A DNA stretch of 17,868 bases from an uncultured Acinetobacter sp. (GCF_943914805.1 NZ_CALUDM010000075.1:1-17868), one strand, 5' to 3'. Shown: positions 1 to 8,139, counted from the first letter of the stretch. Notes: generated by a model from the letters alone, not told the origin. Numbers and translations: made by a program.

Positions 1-50
1 CCGACATTCTGCTTGTAAGGCAGACGCTCTACCAACTGAGCTAAGCGCCC
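1..50 (-). tRNA. tRNA-Val (anticodon UAC), partial at the window edge
   Basis: This is the 5' part of a valine tRNA read on the minus strand. The visible bases are identical to the first 50 positions of the complete Val tRNAs at 274-349 and 647-722, and the anticodon TAC lies at 15-17. The T arm and acceptor 3' strand lie beyond the left edge of the window. It is the last visible gene of the tRNA operon, separated from the preceding Asp tRNA by a 141-bp AT-rich spacer that contains a short A/T hairpin at 60-80. Confidence 0.95.
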
Positions 51-191
51 TGAGAATTTAAAAATAGTATCACTATTTTTATAATACAAAAAAACGAAGC
101 AAATAGAATCTGATGTTAAAAAATCAACCAGTAAACTTAAACTTCAAAATCTTATATATCCAAATATCTTAATCTCAGAATTTAAGATAAA

Positions 192-268
192 TGGCGCAGC
201 GGACGGGACTCGAACCCGCGACCCTCGGCGTGACAGGCCGATATTCTAACCAACTGAACTACCGCTGC
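192..268 (-). tRNA. tRNA-Asp (anticodon GUC)
   Basis: A complete aspartate tRNA of 77 nt, including an encoded CCA end at 192-194. The anticodon GTC is at 232-234 read on the minus strand. The acceptor stem pairs GCAGCGG with CCGCTGC, and the T arm carries the usual GGTTCGAGTCC. It is identical to the Asp copies at 426-502 and 548-624. Only 5 nt separate it from the upstream Val tRNA, so the two must be released from one precursor. Confidence 0.98.
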
Positions 269-273
269 GTATA

Positions 274-349
274 TGGTGGGCGCTGACGGGATCGAACCGC
301 CGACATTCTGCTTGTAAGGCAGACGCTCTACCAACTGAGCTAAGCGCCC
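274..349 (-). tRNA. tRNA-Val (anticodon UAC)
   Basis: A complete valine tRNA of 76 nt with encoded CCA (274-276). The anticodon TAC is at 314-316 on the minus strand. The acceptor stem GGGCGCT pairs with AGCGCCC, and the T loop GTTCGATCC is canonical. It is fourth in transcription order and identical to the copy at 647-722. Confidence 0.98.
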
Positions 350-425
350 TGAGCGAGAATTAACTAAAAACTTTAATTAACAACTCTGATCAGGTATTAC
401 ACCCTATTGCAAGATTATTGTAAAG

Positions 426-502
426 TGGCGCAGCGGACGGGACTCGAACCCGCGACCCTCGGCGTGACAGGCCGATATTCTAACCAACTGAACTACCGCT
501 GC
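426..502 (-). tRNA. tRNA-Asp (anticodon GUC)
   Basis: A complete 77-nt aspartate tRNA with encoded CCA. The anticodon GTC is at 466-468 on the minus strand. It is identical to its two sister copies. A 76-bp AT-rich spacer separates it from the next tRNA (Val, 274-349), and a 45-bp spacer from the previous Asp. Confidence 0.98.
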
Positions 503-547
503 ACTTTGACAATATAAAATTGCAAACAAACGAATGATGAATTTAAG

Positions 548-624
548 TGGCGCAGCGGACGGGACTCGAACCCGCGACCCTCGGCGTGACAGGCCGATAT
601 TCTAACCAACTGAACTACCGCTGC
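548..624 (-). tRNA. tRNA-Asp (anticodon GUC)
   Basis: A complete 77-nt aspartate tRNA with encoded CCA. The anticodon GTC is at 588-590 on the minus strand. It is second in transcription order, 22 bp after the leading Val tRNA. Its cloverleaf is intact and its sequence is the same as the other Asp copies. Confidence 0.98.
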
Positions 625-646
625 ACTAAAATTCAACGTTAAAGCT

Positions 647-722
647 TGGTGGGCGCTGACGGGATCGAACCGCCGACATTCTGCTTGTAAGGCAGACGCT
701 CTACCAACTGAGCTAAGCGCCC
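647..722 (-). tRNA. tRNA-Val (anticodon UAC), first gene of the operon
   Basis: A complete 76-nt valine tRNA with encoded CCA at 647-649. The anticodon TAC is at 687-689 on the minus strand. It is the promoter-proximal gene of the cluster: the promoter lies at 749-776, which leaves a leader of about 20 nt before the mature 5' end at 722. Confidence 0.98.
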
Positions 723-748
723 TAACGACTTCATCGTTTGTGAGGTGC

Positions 749-776
749 ATTATAGAGAATCTTGACTGTGTGTCAA
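749..776 (-). promoter_or_regulatory. Consensus sigma-70 promoter of the tRNA operon
   Basis: Read on the minus strand, a perfect -35 TTGACA (771-776) and a perfect -10 TATAAT (749-754) are separated by 16 bp. Transcription should start near 741-743, about 20 nt upstream of the first Val tRNA. A consensus core promoter in front of stable RNA genes is expected. The 220 bp to its right (777-997) is very AT-rich; I see no gene there and no clear terminator for the minus-strand gene ending at 998. Confidence 0.85.
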
Positions 777-997
777 ACGCTTTTATCTATGTTTTAAGGA
801 TTTTATGTTTGAGTGATTAAAAAATAGATCATTTTGATTAAATAATCGTTTTTTTGTTTATTATTTATCTATTTATCAATATTTACATCACTTTTATTTT
901 ATCATTATTGGTTGATGATGCACGCATTCAAAATCAGAGCATAACAATGATCATACTCAACAAAACAATTTTATTGATTTACATTTGCAGGTTTCAA

Positions 998-1366
998 TTA
1001 TGACTTTGCTACAGGTTCTGGACGTAACCACAGCCAAATCGCAACAATCAGCATGGTTAAATCTGTAAAAATCTTGACTGCAAGTGGCGCATTGGTAAAT
1101 AGCATAATCACGCCACTGACCAACATCATGATACTTGCAAACCATTTGGCTTTACGTGGAACTGTACCATTTTCACGCCATGCACGAAGTGTTGCACCAT
1201 ATTTAGGATGATTGAGCAACCATTGATCCACTTGTGGCCAACCTTTTGAAGCTGCCCAAGCGGCAAGGATTAGAAAAACTGTTGTTGGCATTCCAGGTAA
1301 TATTGCACCAATAAAACCAAGCACAATAAAAACAATCACCAAGGTTCGCCAAAACAAAATTTTCAT
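998..1366 (-). CDS. DUF454 / YbaN family inner-membrane protein
   Basis: A small hydrophobic protein of 122 residues from the ATG at 1366. It resembles E. coli YbaN (DUF454). It has an N-terminal membrane segment (about residues 5-30) with the family's LP-x-x-PTT-x-F-x-LAAW block. A WL-x-x-x-P-x-x-G-x-x-x-x-W loop follows, then two closely spaced C-terminal membrane segments. The function of the family is not established. The start is uncertain: an in-frame TTG at 1378 has a better-spaced AGGG upstream and would add four residues (MSCS), but the family usually begins at the ATG. A possible -10 (TATACT, 1394-1399 on the minus strand) lies just upstream. It seems to be a single-gene unit. Confidence 0.85.
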   Translation of the reverse strand: MKILFWRTLVIVFIVLGFIGAILPGMPTTVFLILAAWAASKGWPQVDQWLLNHPKYGATLRAWRENGTVPRKAKWFASIMMLVSGVIMLFTNAPLAVKIFTDLTMLIVAIWLWLRPEPVAKS

Positions 1367-1650
1367 AGAACAACTCAATTTATCCCTTAGCGAAGTATAG
1401 CGTTTTACCTTCTAGCGTTCAGTATTGTTTTAAATAATTTTAAGCGTCTACGTGAATACACAGACAGCATGCTTTCAATTTGTGTGAAAATCGGTGCCCT
1501 ACAAATCAAGCTGATTAATCAAGTCGCAAGCTTTCAAAGCAATAATGTTCAAAACAATAATGATTAATAAAAAGCAACCAAGACCTCACTAGATAATTGC
1601 AAATGAATCCAATAATCTAAATGTATAAATAATGAGAGAAGGAAAATGCT

Positions 1651-2028
1651 ATGAACAATATTGCTTATTTTGAAATCCAATCCTCAAATCCTGAAAGAGA
1701 AGTAAAATTTTATAGTGAAGTCTTCGGATGGAAATTTACCAAAGTCGAAGGTATGCCGATTCAGTATTATCAAATTGAAACGTCTAATATACATGGCGGT
1801 TTACTTGAACGCCCTGCTCAAACCCCACCAACACATTGCGGAACCAATGCTTTTACGTGTTCGATCGAGGTTGAAAATTTTGATGAAACTGCCGAAAAAA
1901 TTCTGGCTTTAGGCGGGCAAGTGGCAATGGATAAATTTGCCATTCCGAATAAATGTTGGCAAGGCTATTTTATCGATCAAGACCACAATACTTTTGGTTT
2001 AGTTCAAGTAGATGAAAATGCGCAATAA
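1651..2028 (+). CDS. VOC-fold (glyoxalase/bleomycin-resistance-like) protein
   Basis: A 125-residue single-domain protein of the vicinal oxygen chelate superfamily. Visible hallmarks are the opening beta strand IAYFEIQSS, then an FYSEVFGWKF helix-strand, a central GG-x-L strand, an AxxxILALGGQV strand and the closing FIDQDHNTFGLVQ strand. The start ATG has AAGGA eight bases upstream. The His that usually follows the first strand as a metal ligand is Tyr here (YFEI instead of HFEI), so glyoxalase I activity is unlikely. Many such proteins in this subgroup are uncharacterised. It lies 50 bp before the broken SUKH gene, possibly in one transcript. The substrate is unknown. Confidence 0.88.
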   Translation: MNNIAYFEIQSSNPEREVKFYSEVFGWKFTKVEGMPIQYYQIETSNIHGGLLERPAQTPPTHCGTNAFTCSIEVENFDETAEKILALGGQVAMDKFAIPNKCWQGYFIDQDHNTFGLVQVDENAQ

Positions 2029-2078
2029 CTTGATGAATACCTATCTGAAACTAAATCAAGCGAGGAAGCTAATCAATC

Positions 2079-2479
2079 ATGCCTTTTCCTATTGATGAAA
2101 AATATATCCAACAAGCAGAACAGCAACTTGGTTTCATTTTCCCAATGTCCTTTAAGAGCAAAATGCAACAGTTGAATGGTGGTGAAGTGATTGCAGATGA
2201 TGATCAATGGCTACTTTTTCCATTTTTGACCAAGCCGATAAAAAGCGCATCAAACGAACCTGCAATCACATCCTTTATGAAACCAAACAAGCGCAGCATT
2301 GGATTGGCTTCCCTGCACATGCTATTGCGATCGCAAGTAGTAATGGTGCAGGCGATTTATTGATTTTGCAAAAAAGCGATCATTCTCATCTCCTCCAAGA
2401 AACCATCTACCGCTGGTCACATGAAACGGGTGAAAGTAAAGTCATTGCTAAATGTTTTGATCAGCTGAAACTTGTCTAA
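2079..2479 (+). pseudogene. SMI1/KNR4 (SUKH) family protein, frameshifted
   Basis: Two overlapping reading frames together make one protein of about 134 residues. The first (from ATG 2079) has the SUKH N-terminal pattern, an AEQQLGFIFP-x-x-FK helix then a LNGG turn, and runs to about codon LLFP at 2211-2222. The second frame continues from about 2222 with IFDQADKKR and carries the later SUKH strands (WIGFPAHAIAIASSNGAGD) to the TAA at 2477-2479. Joining them needs one extra base in the stretch 2214-2227, where two runs of five T sit a few bases apart. This is either a real one-base deletion or a sequencing slip. SUKH proteins are often immunity proteins of polymorphic toxins, but no toxin gene lies nearby. 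Confidence 0.8.
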
Positions 2480-2635
2480 TATATACATCCAATAAATGTA
2501 TCAAATATATGACTAAAGCTTTCAAAAACCCTCAAACTTGAGGCGACTCGTACTGTCGTCTTCATGATCTAAAAATCATTTTGATGATTAAATTTATGCT
2601 AAGTTATACAAGGCATTTCCAACACTTGAGTTCAC

Positions 2636-3889
2636 ATGACTGTACGCTTTTTTCATACATCTGATTGGCATTTGGGACAATTCTTTTATCAGCATTCTCG
2701 TCAGTATGAACATGAACAATTTTTAGCGTGGTTACTTGAACAAATTCAACAGAAACAACCCAATGCGCTACTGATTGCAGGTGATATTTTCGATGTCATC
2801 AATCCAGCTTCATCCGCTCAGAAGCAACTCTATCAATTTTTAGCAGATGCTCATGACCTTGCACCCCATATGCAAACTTTGATGATCGCTGGCAATCATG
2901 ATTCTGGTTATCGCATTGAACAAATTGAACCATTACTTGAAAAATACAATGCCAAAACAGTAGGTGTTATCCATAAAAATAGTGAAGGTTTGATTGATTT
3001 AGAACGTTTACTTGTGCCGATTTATGATGAAAATAAAGTCATTGTGGCATGGTGCTTAACTCTGCCTTTCTTACGTCCTGCCGAAATTACAGGTTTTAAT
3101 GAACATAGCACTAATAGTCAAAATGCCATTACTTATTTACATCAACAACTGATTGCCGAAGCTAAAAAAAGAAAAACACCTGAACAGGCTTTAATTCTCA
3201 TGTCACATGCGCATATGCAAGGTGGCGAAACTTCCGACTCAGAACGCCCTATTATTATTGGTAATGAAGAAGCGCTTTCCACAACACTTTTTGATGAAGT
3301 GATTGACTATGTAGCATTAGGACATTTGCACAAACCTCAAAAAGTTCAAGACATTCATATTCGTTATAGTGGTTCACCGATTCCGTTATCATTTAGTGAA
3401 ATAAACTATAAACATCAAGTGGTTGAAGTCACAATTAATCCAACTCAAACTGATGCATCAAGATTCCAATTTGAAGCGATTGCAATACCACGTAGTGTGC
3501 AATTGCATAAAATCAAAGGTGAGTTAACAGAGGTTTTTAATGCATTGCGGGCATTGCCCAAGGGTGAAATTGACAATATTGATCAGCGTGAATATGTCGA
3601 TATTGAATATCATACCGATATTCCACCGCAACCGAATTTACGCCAACAATTTGAAGATACTTTACCAAAAGATCGCTACCGTTTAGTTCGTATCTCTCGA
3701 CAATACTTAGCGGCTGAAAAGAATGGGGATGTCACCACTGCAATCAGTTTGGAACCGCCAACACCTAAAAAATTATTTCAACAAATTTGGGAAAAGAATG
3801 GCTATTCAGAAGATGATCTCGTGCTGAAAGATTTTTTAAGTTTGGTACAAGAAGCCGAAAAATCACTTGAAGATGAACAAAAGTTTTAA
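2636..3889 (+). CDS. sbcD: SbcD, nuclease subunit of the SbcCD (Mre11-Rad50-like) complex
   Basis: The Mn-dependent calcineurin-like phosphoesterase subunit of SbcCD, which cuts DNA hairpins, palindromes and protein-blocked ends with SbcC. All metal motifs are present: DWHLG (D10, H12), GDIFD (D50), GNHD (N87, H88), HAH (H191, H193) and GHLHKPQ (H230, H232). The length of 417 residues matches the family (about 400 in E. coli), and the C-terminal 150 residues form the capping and SbcC-contact region. The start ATG follows a weak GAG ribosome site. A possible promoter, TTGATG (2581-2586) with TATACA (2605-2610), lies upstream. It is the first gene of a two-gene operon: its TAA is 9 bp from the sbcC start, and the sbcC ribosome site AAGGA begins inside the sbcD stop codon. 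Confidence 0.97.
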   Translation: MTVRFFHTSDWHLGQFFYQHSRQYEHEQFLAWLLEQIQQKQPNALLIAGDIFDVINPASSAQKQLYQFLADAHDLAPHMQTLMIAGNHDSGYRIEQIEPLLEKYNAKTVGVIHKNSEGLIDLERLLVPIYDENKVIVAWCLTLPFLRPAEITGFNEHSTNSQNAITYLHQQLIAEAKKRKTPEQALILMSHAHMQGGETSDSERPIIIGNEEALSTTLFDEVIDYVALGHLHKPQKVQDIHIRYSGSPIPLSFSEINYKHQVVEVTINPTQTDASRFQFEAIAIPRSVQLHKIKGELTEVFNALRALPKGEIDNIDQREYVDIEYHTDIPPQPNLRQQFEDTLPKDRYRLVRISRQYLAAEKNGDVTTAISLEPPTPKKLFQQIWEKNGYSEDDLVLKDFLSLVQEAEKSLEDEQKF

Positions 3890-3898
3890 GGATTTGTC

Positions 3899-6800
3899 AT
3901 GAAAATTTTATCAATACGACTTAAAAACTTGGCATCTCTTTCAGGCGAACATTTTATTGATTTTGAATCTGAACCTTTAGCCTCCGCAGGTTTGGTGGCG
4001 ATTATCGGTAAAACAGGTGCAGGAAAATCCACCATTTTAGATGCAATGTGCCTTGCGCTTTTTAATAGAATTCCACGTTTAAAAGACAGTGATGGCAAAC
4101 TCACTGATGTTGATGGTTCCGAGCTTTTAACCAACTCGCCACTGACTGTTTTACGTCGAGGTACGGCGCATGGTTTTGCAGAACTCACGTTTGTTGCACA
4201 AGATCAAAAACACTATTTAGCACGTTGGGAACTCAAACGTTCACGTGAAAAAGCAGATGGAAAACTACAAAGCGTACAACGCTATTTAAAGTGTTTAACC
4301 GATGGTGTGGTCATTGCAGATAAAGCCAAAGCCGTTGATGCAAGCATTTTCAAAATCACACAATTAAGTTTTGAGCAATTCACTCGTGCTGTGCTGCTTG
4401 CGCAATCTGAAGTGACTGCCTTCTTAAAAGCACGTGACAATGAACGTGGTGAATTACTTGAATATTTAACAAACTCTTCAATCTTTGGGAAGATTGGTCA
4501 ACTGGCTTTTGATAAAACCAAATCCGTGGCAAATTCTCGTAAAGAACTGGAAAATTTACTTGGACATATCGAAATTTTATCTGATGAAGACTTTGCTGAA
4601 TCGACAAAGCAATTCCAACAGCTTGATGCAGATTATAAAAAGCTTGAGCTTGTAAAATCTCAACTAGAAAAGCAACAGCAATGGTTTGAACGTAAACATG
4701 AATTTGATAATGAGATCATTCTCAAACAACAAAATGTCGATCTTCAACTGAAATCACAACAGAATTTATCGGCTGAAAAAGAACAATTGAAACGATTGGA
4801 GATATTTTCAGAAATTCGTTCAAATGTATTTCAACAGCAGCAATTTTTAAAAACTGAACAGCAACTTGTACCACAGACTCAGCAACAGCAAGGTTTATTT
4901 GACAATTTAGCAAAGCAATTTGAAGTTGAAAAATCACAATATCAACACGCTGAAACTGCTTTAAATCATATTCAAAATTTTGAAAATACGCATCAAAGTG
5001 AATTAAATGAAGTTCGAAAATGCATTCAAGAACGTGATTTTTTAGGTGCTGAATTTAAGAAAATATACGCAAAATTACAGGATTTAGAGCAAACGCAACA
5101 GCCATTATTGAATCAAAAACAACACCTTGAGCATCAGATTCAGCAATTCAGTCAGCAACAAATTATGTTGAATCAACAGCTTGAAACCAGTCAACAATTC
5201 GCAATTTTAGATAAAGGCTTGTCTGCACATTTACAACAATTAGAGAAATTTATTCAGCAATATCAAAGTATTGAAAACCAATCAAAAGATCTAAATCAAA
5301 CCGAACAACAATGGACTGAGCAAAAAAAGTTATTACAGCTCAACATCGCACAACATGGAACTTCGGAACAGATTGAAACGCAGCTTGAACAATTACGCCA
5401 ACAACGTGAACAAAAACTCAAACAGCTGAATCAATTGGATTTTATTCAACAAAAATTGGTGCAATTTTTCCAAGTAAAAGATGAATCGAACCAAATTGAG
5501 ATTAAACTCAAACATTCAACTGAACAATTTCTGCAACTCGAAAAAACCACATTGCAAGTTGAACAAGATTATTTATCTGCACAAAATGTACGTCAGCAAA
5601 TTCAAACAATTTTGCAACAGCAACGTTTACTGCATACTGAAAATATTGAACATTTACGAGCTCAACTCAAAGAAGGTGAAGCTTGCGTAGTCTGCGGGAG
5701 TACTTCGCATCCTTTTAAAATCGATGATGCTGTGGTATCGAAAGCACTGTTTGAATTGCAACAACAGCAAGAGCAACAAGCGCTGTTAAAAGAACAAGAT
5801 CATTTTAAAATTTGGCAAGATACTCAGAAAAATTTAACCAAACTGAATAGCGGAGTTGATCAGTTTAAAGTTACGCATCAATCACTCGTAGAGAAAATAC
5901 AAATTGCTCAGCATGATTTAGCTCAGCAACTTAACAATGTGAATATTCAACTGGATTTAACGCAATCACACGCTGAAATTAAGCTAAAACTAGATCAATT
6001 TAATCAACAACAAAAAGCTGATATTCAGCAGAACGAAACACAGCTCAATACGATCATTCAAGCCCATAAACAGCAACAACAGCTTCAACAAAATATCCAA
6101 CAGCTTGAGCATGTATTAAATACAGCTAAAAATCTGCTTCAACACATTCAGCATATTATGCAGTGTCTATCTGATACAGAACAACAGAACTGGCAACAAC
6201 AGACGACGACAACTGCTCAACGTGTCTATACGCAGTTAAATCAACGTATTCAAAAACTTGATCAAGTAGAGCAACTCACTAAACAGCTTAATCATGAAAC
6301 TCAGCAACTACTTTCTGTGCAACTCAATCTTGAAAATACCAGTAAACACATCCTAGATACCCGTCAAAATTTGCAAGAGATTAAGCTTAAAGGGCAAGAG
6401 AATACCGAACTTGCTCAGCAATTGATTCAAAACATGACAGGTTTAAGTGAGATAAAGCCGAATGAATGGTTGGCTGAACACGATCAGTCTCGCCAACATT
6501 TACAATTGCAATATCAACAATTTAAACAAAGTTTTGATCTGCTACGCCATCAATTTGAACAACAAAAAGGTCAGTTGGAACAACTCAAGGCACAGTTGCA
6601 ACAATGCCAAAACAATTTGAATCATGTGAATCATGAAATACAAACTTGGCTCAAGCAACATCCTGATTTTCAGCAACATGATTTAGACGTTTTAGCACAA
6701 ATTAGCCCTACTCAAGAGCAAAACATTCGTCAGCAAATACAAAATACTGAACGTTTGCTCAATGATGCAACGTCTGCGCTCAAAACCGTACAAGAGCAAT

Positions 6801-7495
6801 TAACTGAGCATCTACATCATCAACCTGAGATTGATTTAAATCAATTACAGCAATTGATTCTGAATAATGAAAATACACTCAAAACACAACTTGATATTAG
6901 AGATCAACTCAAAATCAAACTTGAAGTTCATCAGCAAAATCTTGCTAAACAAAAGCAATTCTCAGATAAAATTCAGCAAATACAACAAGAAGAACATCGT
7001 TGGAGTAAAATATCTAGTTTGATGGGCGACTCTACAGGTAAGAAATTCCGTGATTTAGCTCAGCAATATAACTTAGATATTTTATTGGAATACGCCAATC
7101 AGCAACTTGCATTACTATCACAACGCTATACCTTAAAACGTCTGGAAAATTCGCTAAGCCTTGCGATTATTGACCACGATATGGATGGTGAAACTCGTTC
7201 CGTCGCTTCCCTTTCAGGTGGTGAGTCTTTCCTAACCTCCCTCGCCTTATCTTTAGCGATTGCCAACATGGCTTCTGGTTCAATGAAAATAGAATCGTTG
7301 TTTATTGATGAAGGTTTTGGAACATTAGATGCATCATCGCTACATATGGTCATGAATGCATTGGATCAATTGCAGAATCAAGGTCGTAAAGTCGTGTTGA
7401 TTTCCCATATTCAGGAAATGCATGAACGTATTCCTGTACAAATTCAGGTACGTCCTTTAGGTGCAGGTGCGAGTACGATTGAGGTAGTGAGTTAA
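3899..7495 (+). CDS. sbcC: SbcC, ATPase subunit of the SbcCD nuclease complex
   Basis: An SMC/Rad50-type ATPase of 1198 residues, longer than E. coli SbcC (1048). The N-terminal ATPase lobe carries Walker A GKTGAGKST (37-45). Two long coiled-coil arms meet at a zinc hook, CVVC at 596-599, placed almost exactly at the midpoint as expected. The C-terminal lobe has the ABC signature LSGGES (1105-1110), Walker B LFIDE (1134-1138), the D-loop GTLD and the switch His at 1170. All catalytic parts are intact. The coiled coils are extremely rich in Gln, with many QQ, QQQ and QQQQ runs. In the cell it dimerises and gates DNA access to SbcD. Its ribosome site AAGGA overlaps the sbcD stop, so the pair should be translationally linked. 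Confidence 0.97.
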   Translation: MKILSIRLKNLASLSGEHFIDFESEPLASAGLVAIIGKTGAGKSTILDAMCLALFNRIPRLKDSDGKLTDVDGSELLTNSPLTVLRRGTAHGFAELTFVAQDQKHYLARWELKRSREKADGKLQSVQRYLKCLTDGVVIADKAKAVDASIFKITQLSFEQFTRAVLLAQSEVTAFLKARDNERGELLEYLTNSSIFGKIGQLAFDKTKSVANSRKELENLLGHIEILSDEDFAESTKQFQQLDADYKKLELVKSQLEKQQQWFERKHEFDNEIILKQQNVDLQLKSQQNLSAEKEQLKRLEIFSEIRSNVFQQQQFLKTEQQLVPQTQQQQGLFDNLAKQFEVEKSQYQHAETALNHIQNFENTHQSELNEVRKCIQERDFLGAEFKKIYAKLQDLEQTQQPLLNQKQHLEHQIQQFSQQQIMLNQQLETSQQFAILDKGLSAHLQQLEKFIQQYQSIENQSKDLNQTEQQWTEQKKLLQLNIAQHGTSEQIETQLEQLRQQREQKLKQLNQLDFIQQKLVQFFQVKDESNQIEIKLKHSTEQFLQLEKTTLQVEQDYLSAQNVRQQIQTILQQQRLLHTENIEHLRAQLKEGEACVVCGSTSHPFKIDDAVVSKALFELQQQQEQQALLKEQDHFKIWQDTQKNLTKLNSGVDQFKVTHQSLVEKIQIAQHDLAQQLNNVNIQLDLTQSHAEIKLKLDQFNQQQKADIQQNETQLNTIIQAHKQQQQLQQNIQQLEHVLNTAKNLLQHIQHIMQCLSDTEQQNWQQQTTTTAQRVYTQLNQRIQKLDQVEQLTKQLNHETQQLLSVQLNLENTSKHILDTRQNLQEIKLKGQENTELAQQLIQNMTGLSEIKPNEWLAEHDQSRQHLQLQYQQFKQSFDLLRHQFEQQKGQLEQLKAQLQQCQNNLNHVNHEIQTWLKQHPDFQQHDLDVLAQISPTQEQNIRQQIQNTERLLNDATSALKTVQEQLTEHLHHQPEIDLNQLQQLILNNENTLKTQLDIRDQLKIKLEVHQQNLAKQKQFSDKIQQIQQEEHRWSKISSLMGDSTGKKFRDLAQQYNLDILLEYANQQLALLSQRYTLKRLENSLSLAIIDHDMDGETRSVASLSGGESFLTSLALSLAIANMASGSMKIESLFIDEGFGTLDASSLHMVMNALDQLQNQGRKVVLISHIQEMHERIPVQIQVRPLGAGASTIEVVS

Positions 7496-7520
7496 CTCAA
7501 TTCACCATACAAGGAACAAT

Positions 7521-7550
7521 GAGGGGAGAATGCTCTCTCCCCCACTTTTT
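7521..7550 (+). terminator. Rho-independent terminator of sbcDC
   Basis: GGGGAGA (7523-7529) and TCTCCCC (7536-7542) form a 7-bp GC-rich stem with a 6-nt loop. AC and a run of five T (7546-7550) follow. It lies 28 bp after the sbcC stop codon. Confidence 0.85.
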
Positions 7551-7614
7551 AATTCTTTAAATTCTCAGATGAATAGCAATATTGAATAACGATCATTAAT
7601 GGCAAGATTCAGTA

Positions 7615-8025
7615 TCAACTAACAAGCACATGCTCAAAATAATACTGTTTACCCTCTTCACAAATTTCTTTTTTACCACTTAATCCATGCGTAGCATTTG
7701 CTAAAGTTTCATTATATGTCGTATTAAATTGCTTATAATCTTTATCATAATCAGCTTTGAATTTCTTATTATTTTTCAAAGCAGTGATCGCACTTTGCAT
7801 CGCTACACACATCGGATAAAGTTCCGCTTTATCTTGTGTACGATTACCTCGCTCAGCAATATCTTCAATTTCACCGAGAATAGTATCGAAGTTTTTTTGA
7901 AACTTAGCATAAGTCGACTGTGGCGCAATCAAATCTTTAAACTGGTCTTCTACGGGATCTGCAAAAGTATGCATGGGTAATGTCGCAACGAATATCGCTG
8001 TAGATATTTTCAATAATTTCATCAT
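7615..8025 (-). CDS. Uncharacterised secreted protein, 136 residues
   Basis: I do not recognise a family. Residues 1-22 form a clear Sec signal peptide: MMKLLK, a hydrophobic core, and likely cleavage after HTFA before DPVED. No Cys is present at the cleavage site, so it is soluble in the periplasm or exported rather than a lipoprotein. The mature part, about 114 residues, is highly charged and mostly helical in appearance. Its two cysteines (C73 and C122) could form a disulfide. The start ATG at 8025 is preceded by AGAGGGC at good spacing; a second ATG follows immediately. It is read on the same strand as the two lipoprotein genes to its right, but a terminator-like hairpin at 8067-8106 separates it from them, so it is probably transcribed alone. 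Confidence 0.8.
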   Translation of the reverse strand: MMKLLKISTAIFVATLPMHTFADPVEDQFKDLIAPQSTYAKFQKNFDTILGEIEDIAERGNRTQDKAELYPMCVAMQSAITALKNNKKFKADYDKDYKQFNTTYNETLANATHGLSGKKEICEEGKQYYFEHVLVS

Positions 8026-8066
8026 TTGAATAGCCCTCTATCTATTTTATATTTCTACCCTTCAAT

Positions 8067-8106
8067 AAAAAACAAATATACAGACATGCTCAATTAAACA
8101 TGTCTG
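8067..8106 (-). terminator. Probable terminator of the lipoprotein gene 8140-8907
   Basis: On the minus strand, a perfect 8-bp stem CAGACATG/CATGTCTG (arms 8099-8106 and 8081-8088, 10-nt loop) is followed after a few T-rich bases by a run of six T (8067-8072). It lies 33 bp after the stop at 8140. The gap before the T-run makes it less than ideal. Confidence 0.6.
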
Positions 8107-8139
8107 CATTTATGTAAAATTGCTTATATATAAAGTTGT

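Noticed and set aside
493..750. An 85-codon minus-strand open frame across the tRNA genes
   Set aside because: It reads through two Asp and one Val tRNA genes; its protein is just the translation of tRNA sequence, and it has no ribosome site.
2530..2543. CCTCAA-AC-TTGAGG palindrome as a terminator before sbcD
   Set aside because: Its T-run lies on the minus strand, where no gene ends, and on the plus strand no T-run follows.
4380..6000. Several small open frames inside sbcC on both strands
   Set aside because: They overlap the intact sbcC frame, encode low-complexity or unrelated peptides and have no start signals; they are shadows of the Gln-rich coding sequence.
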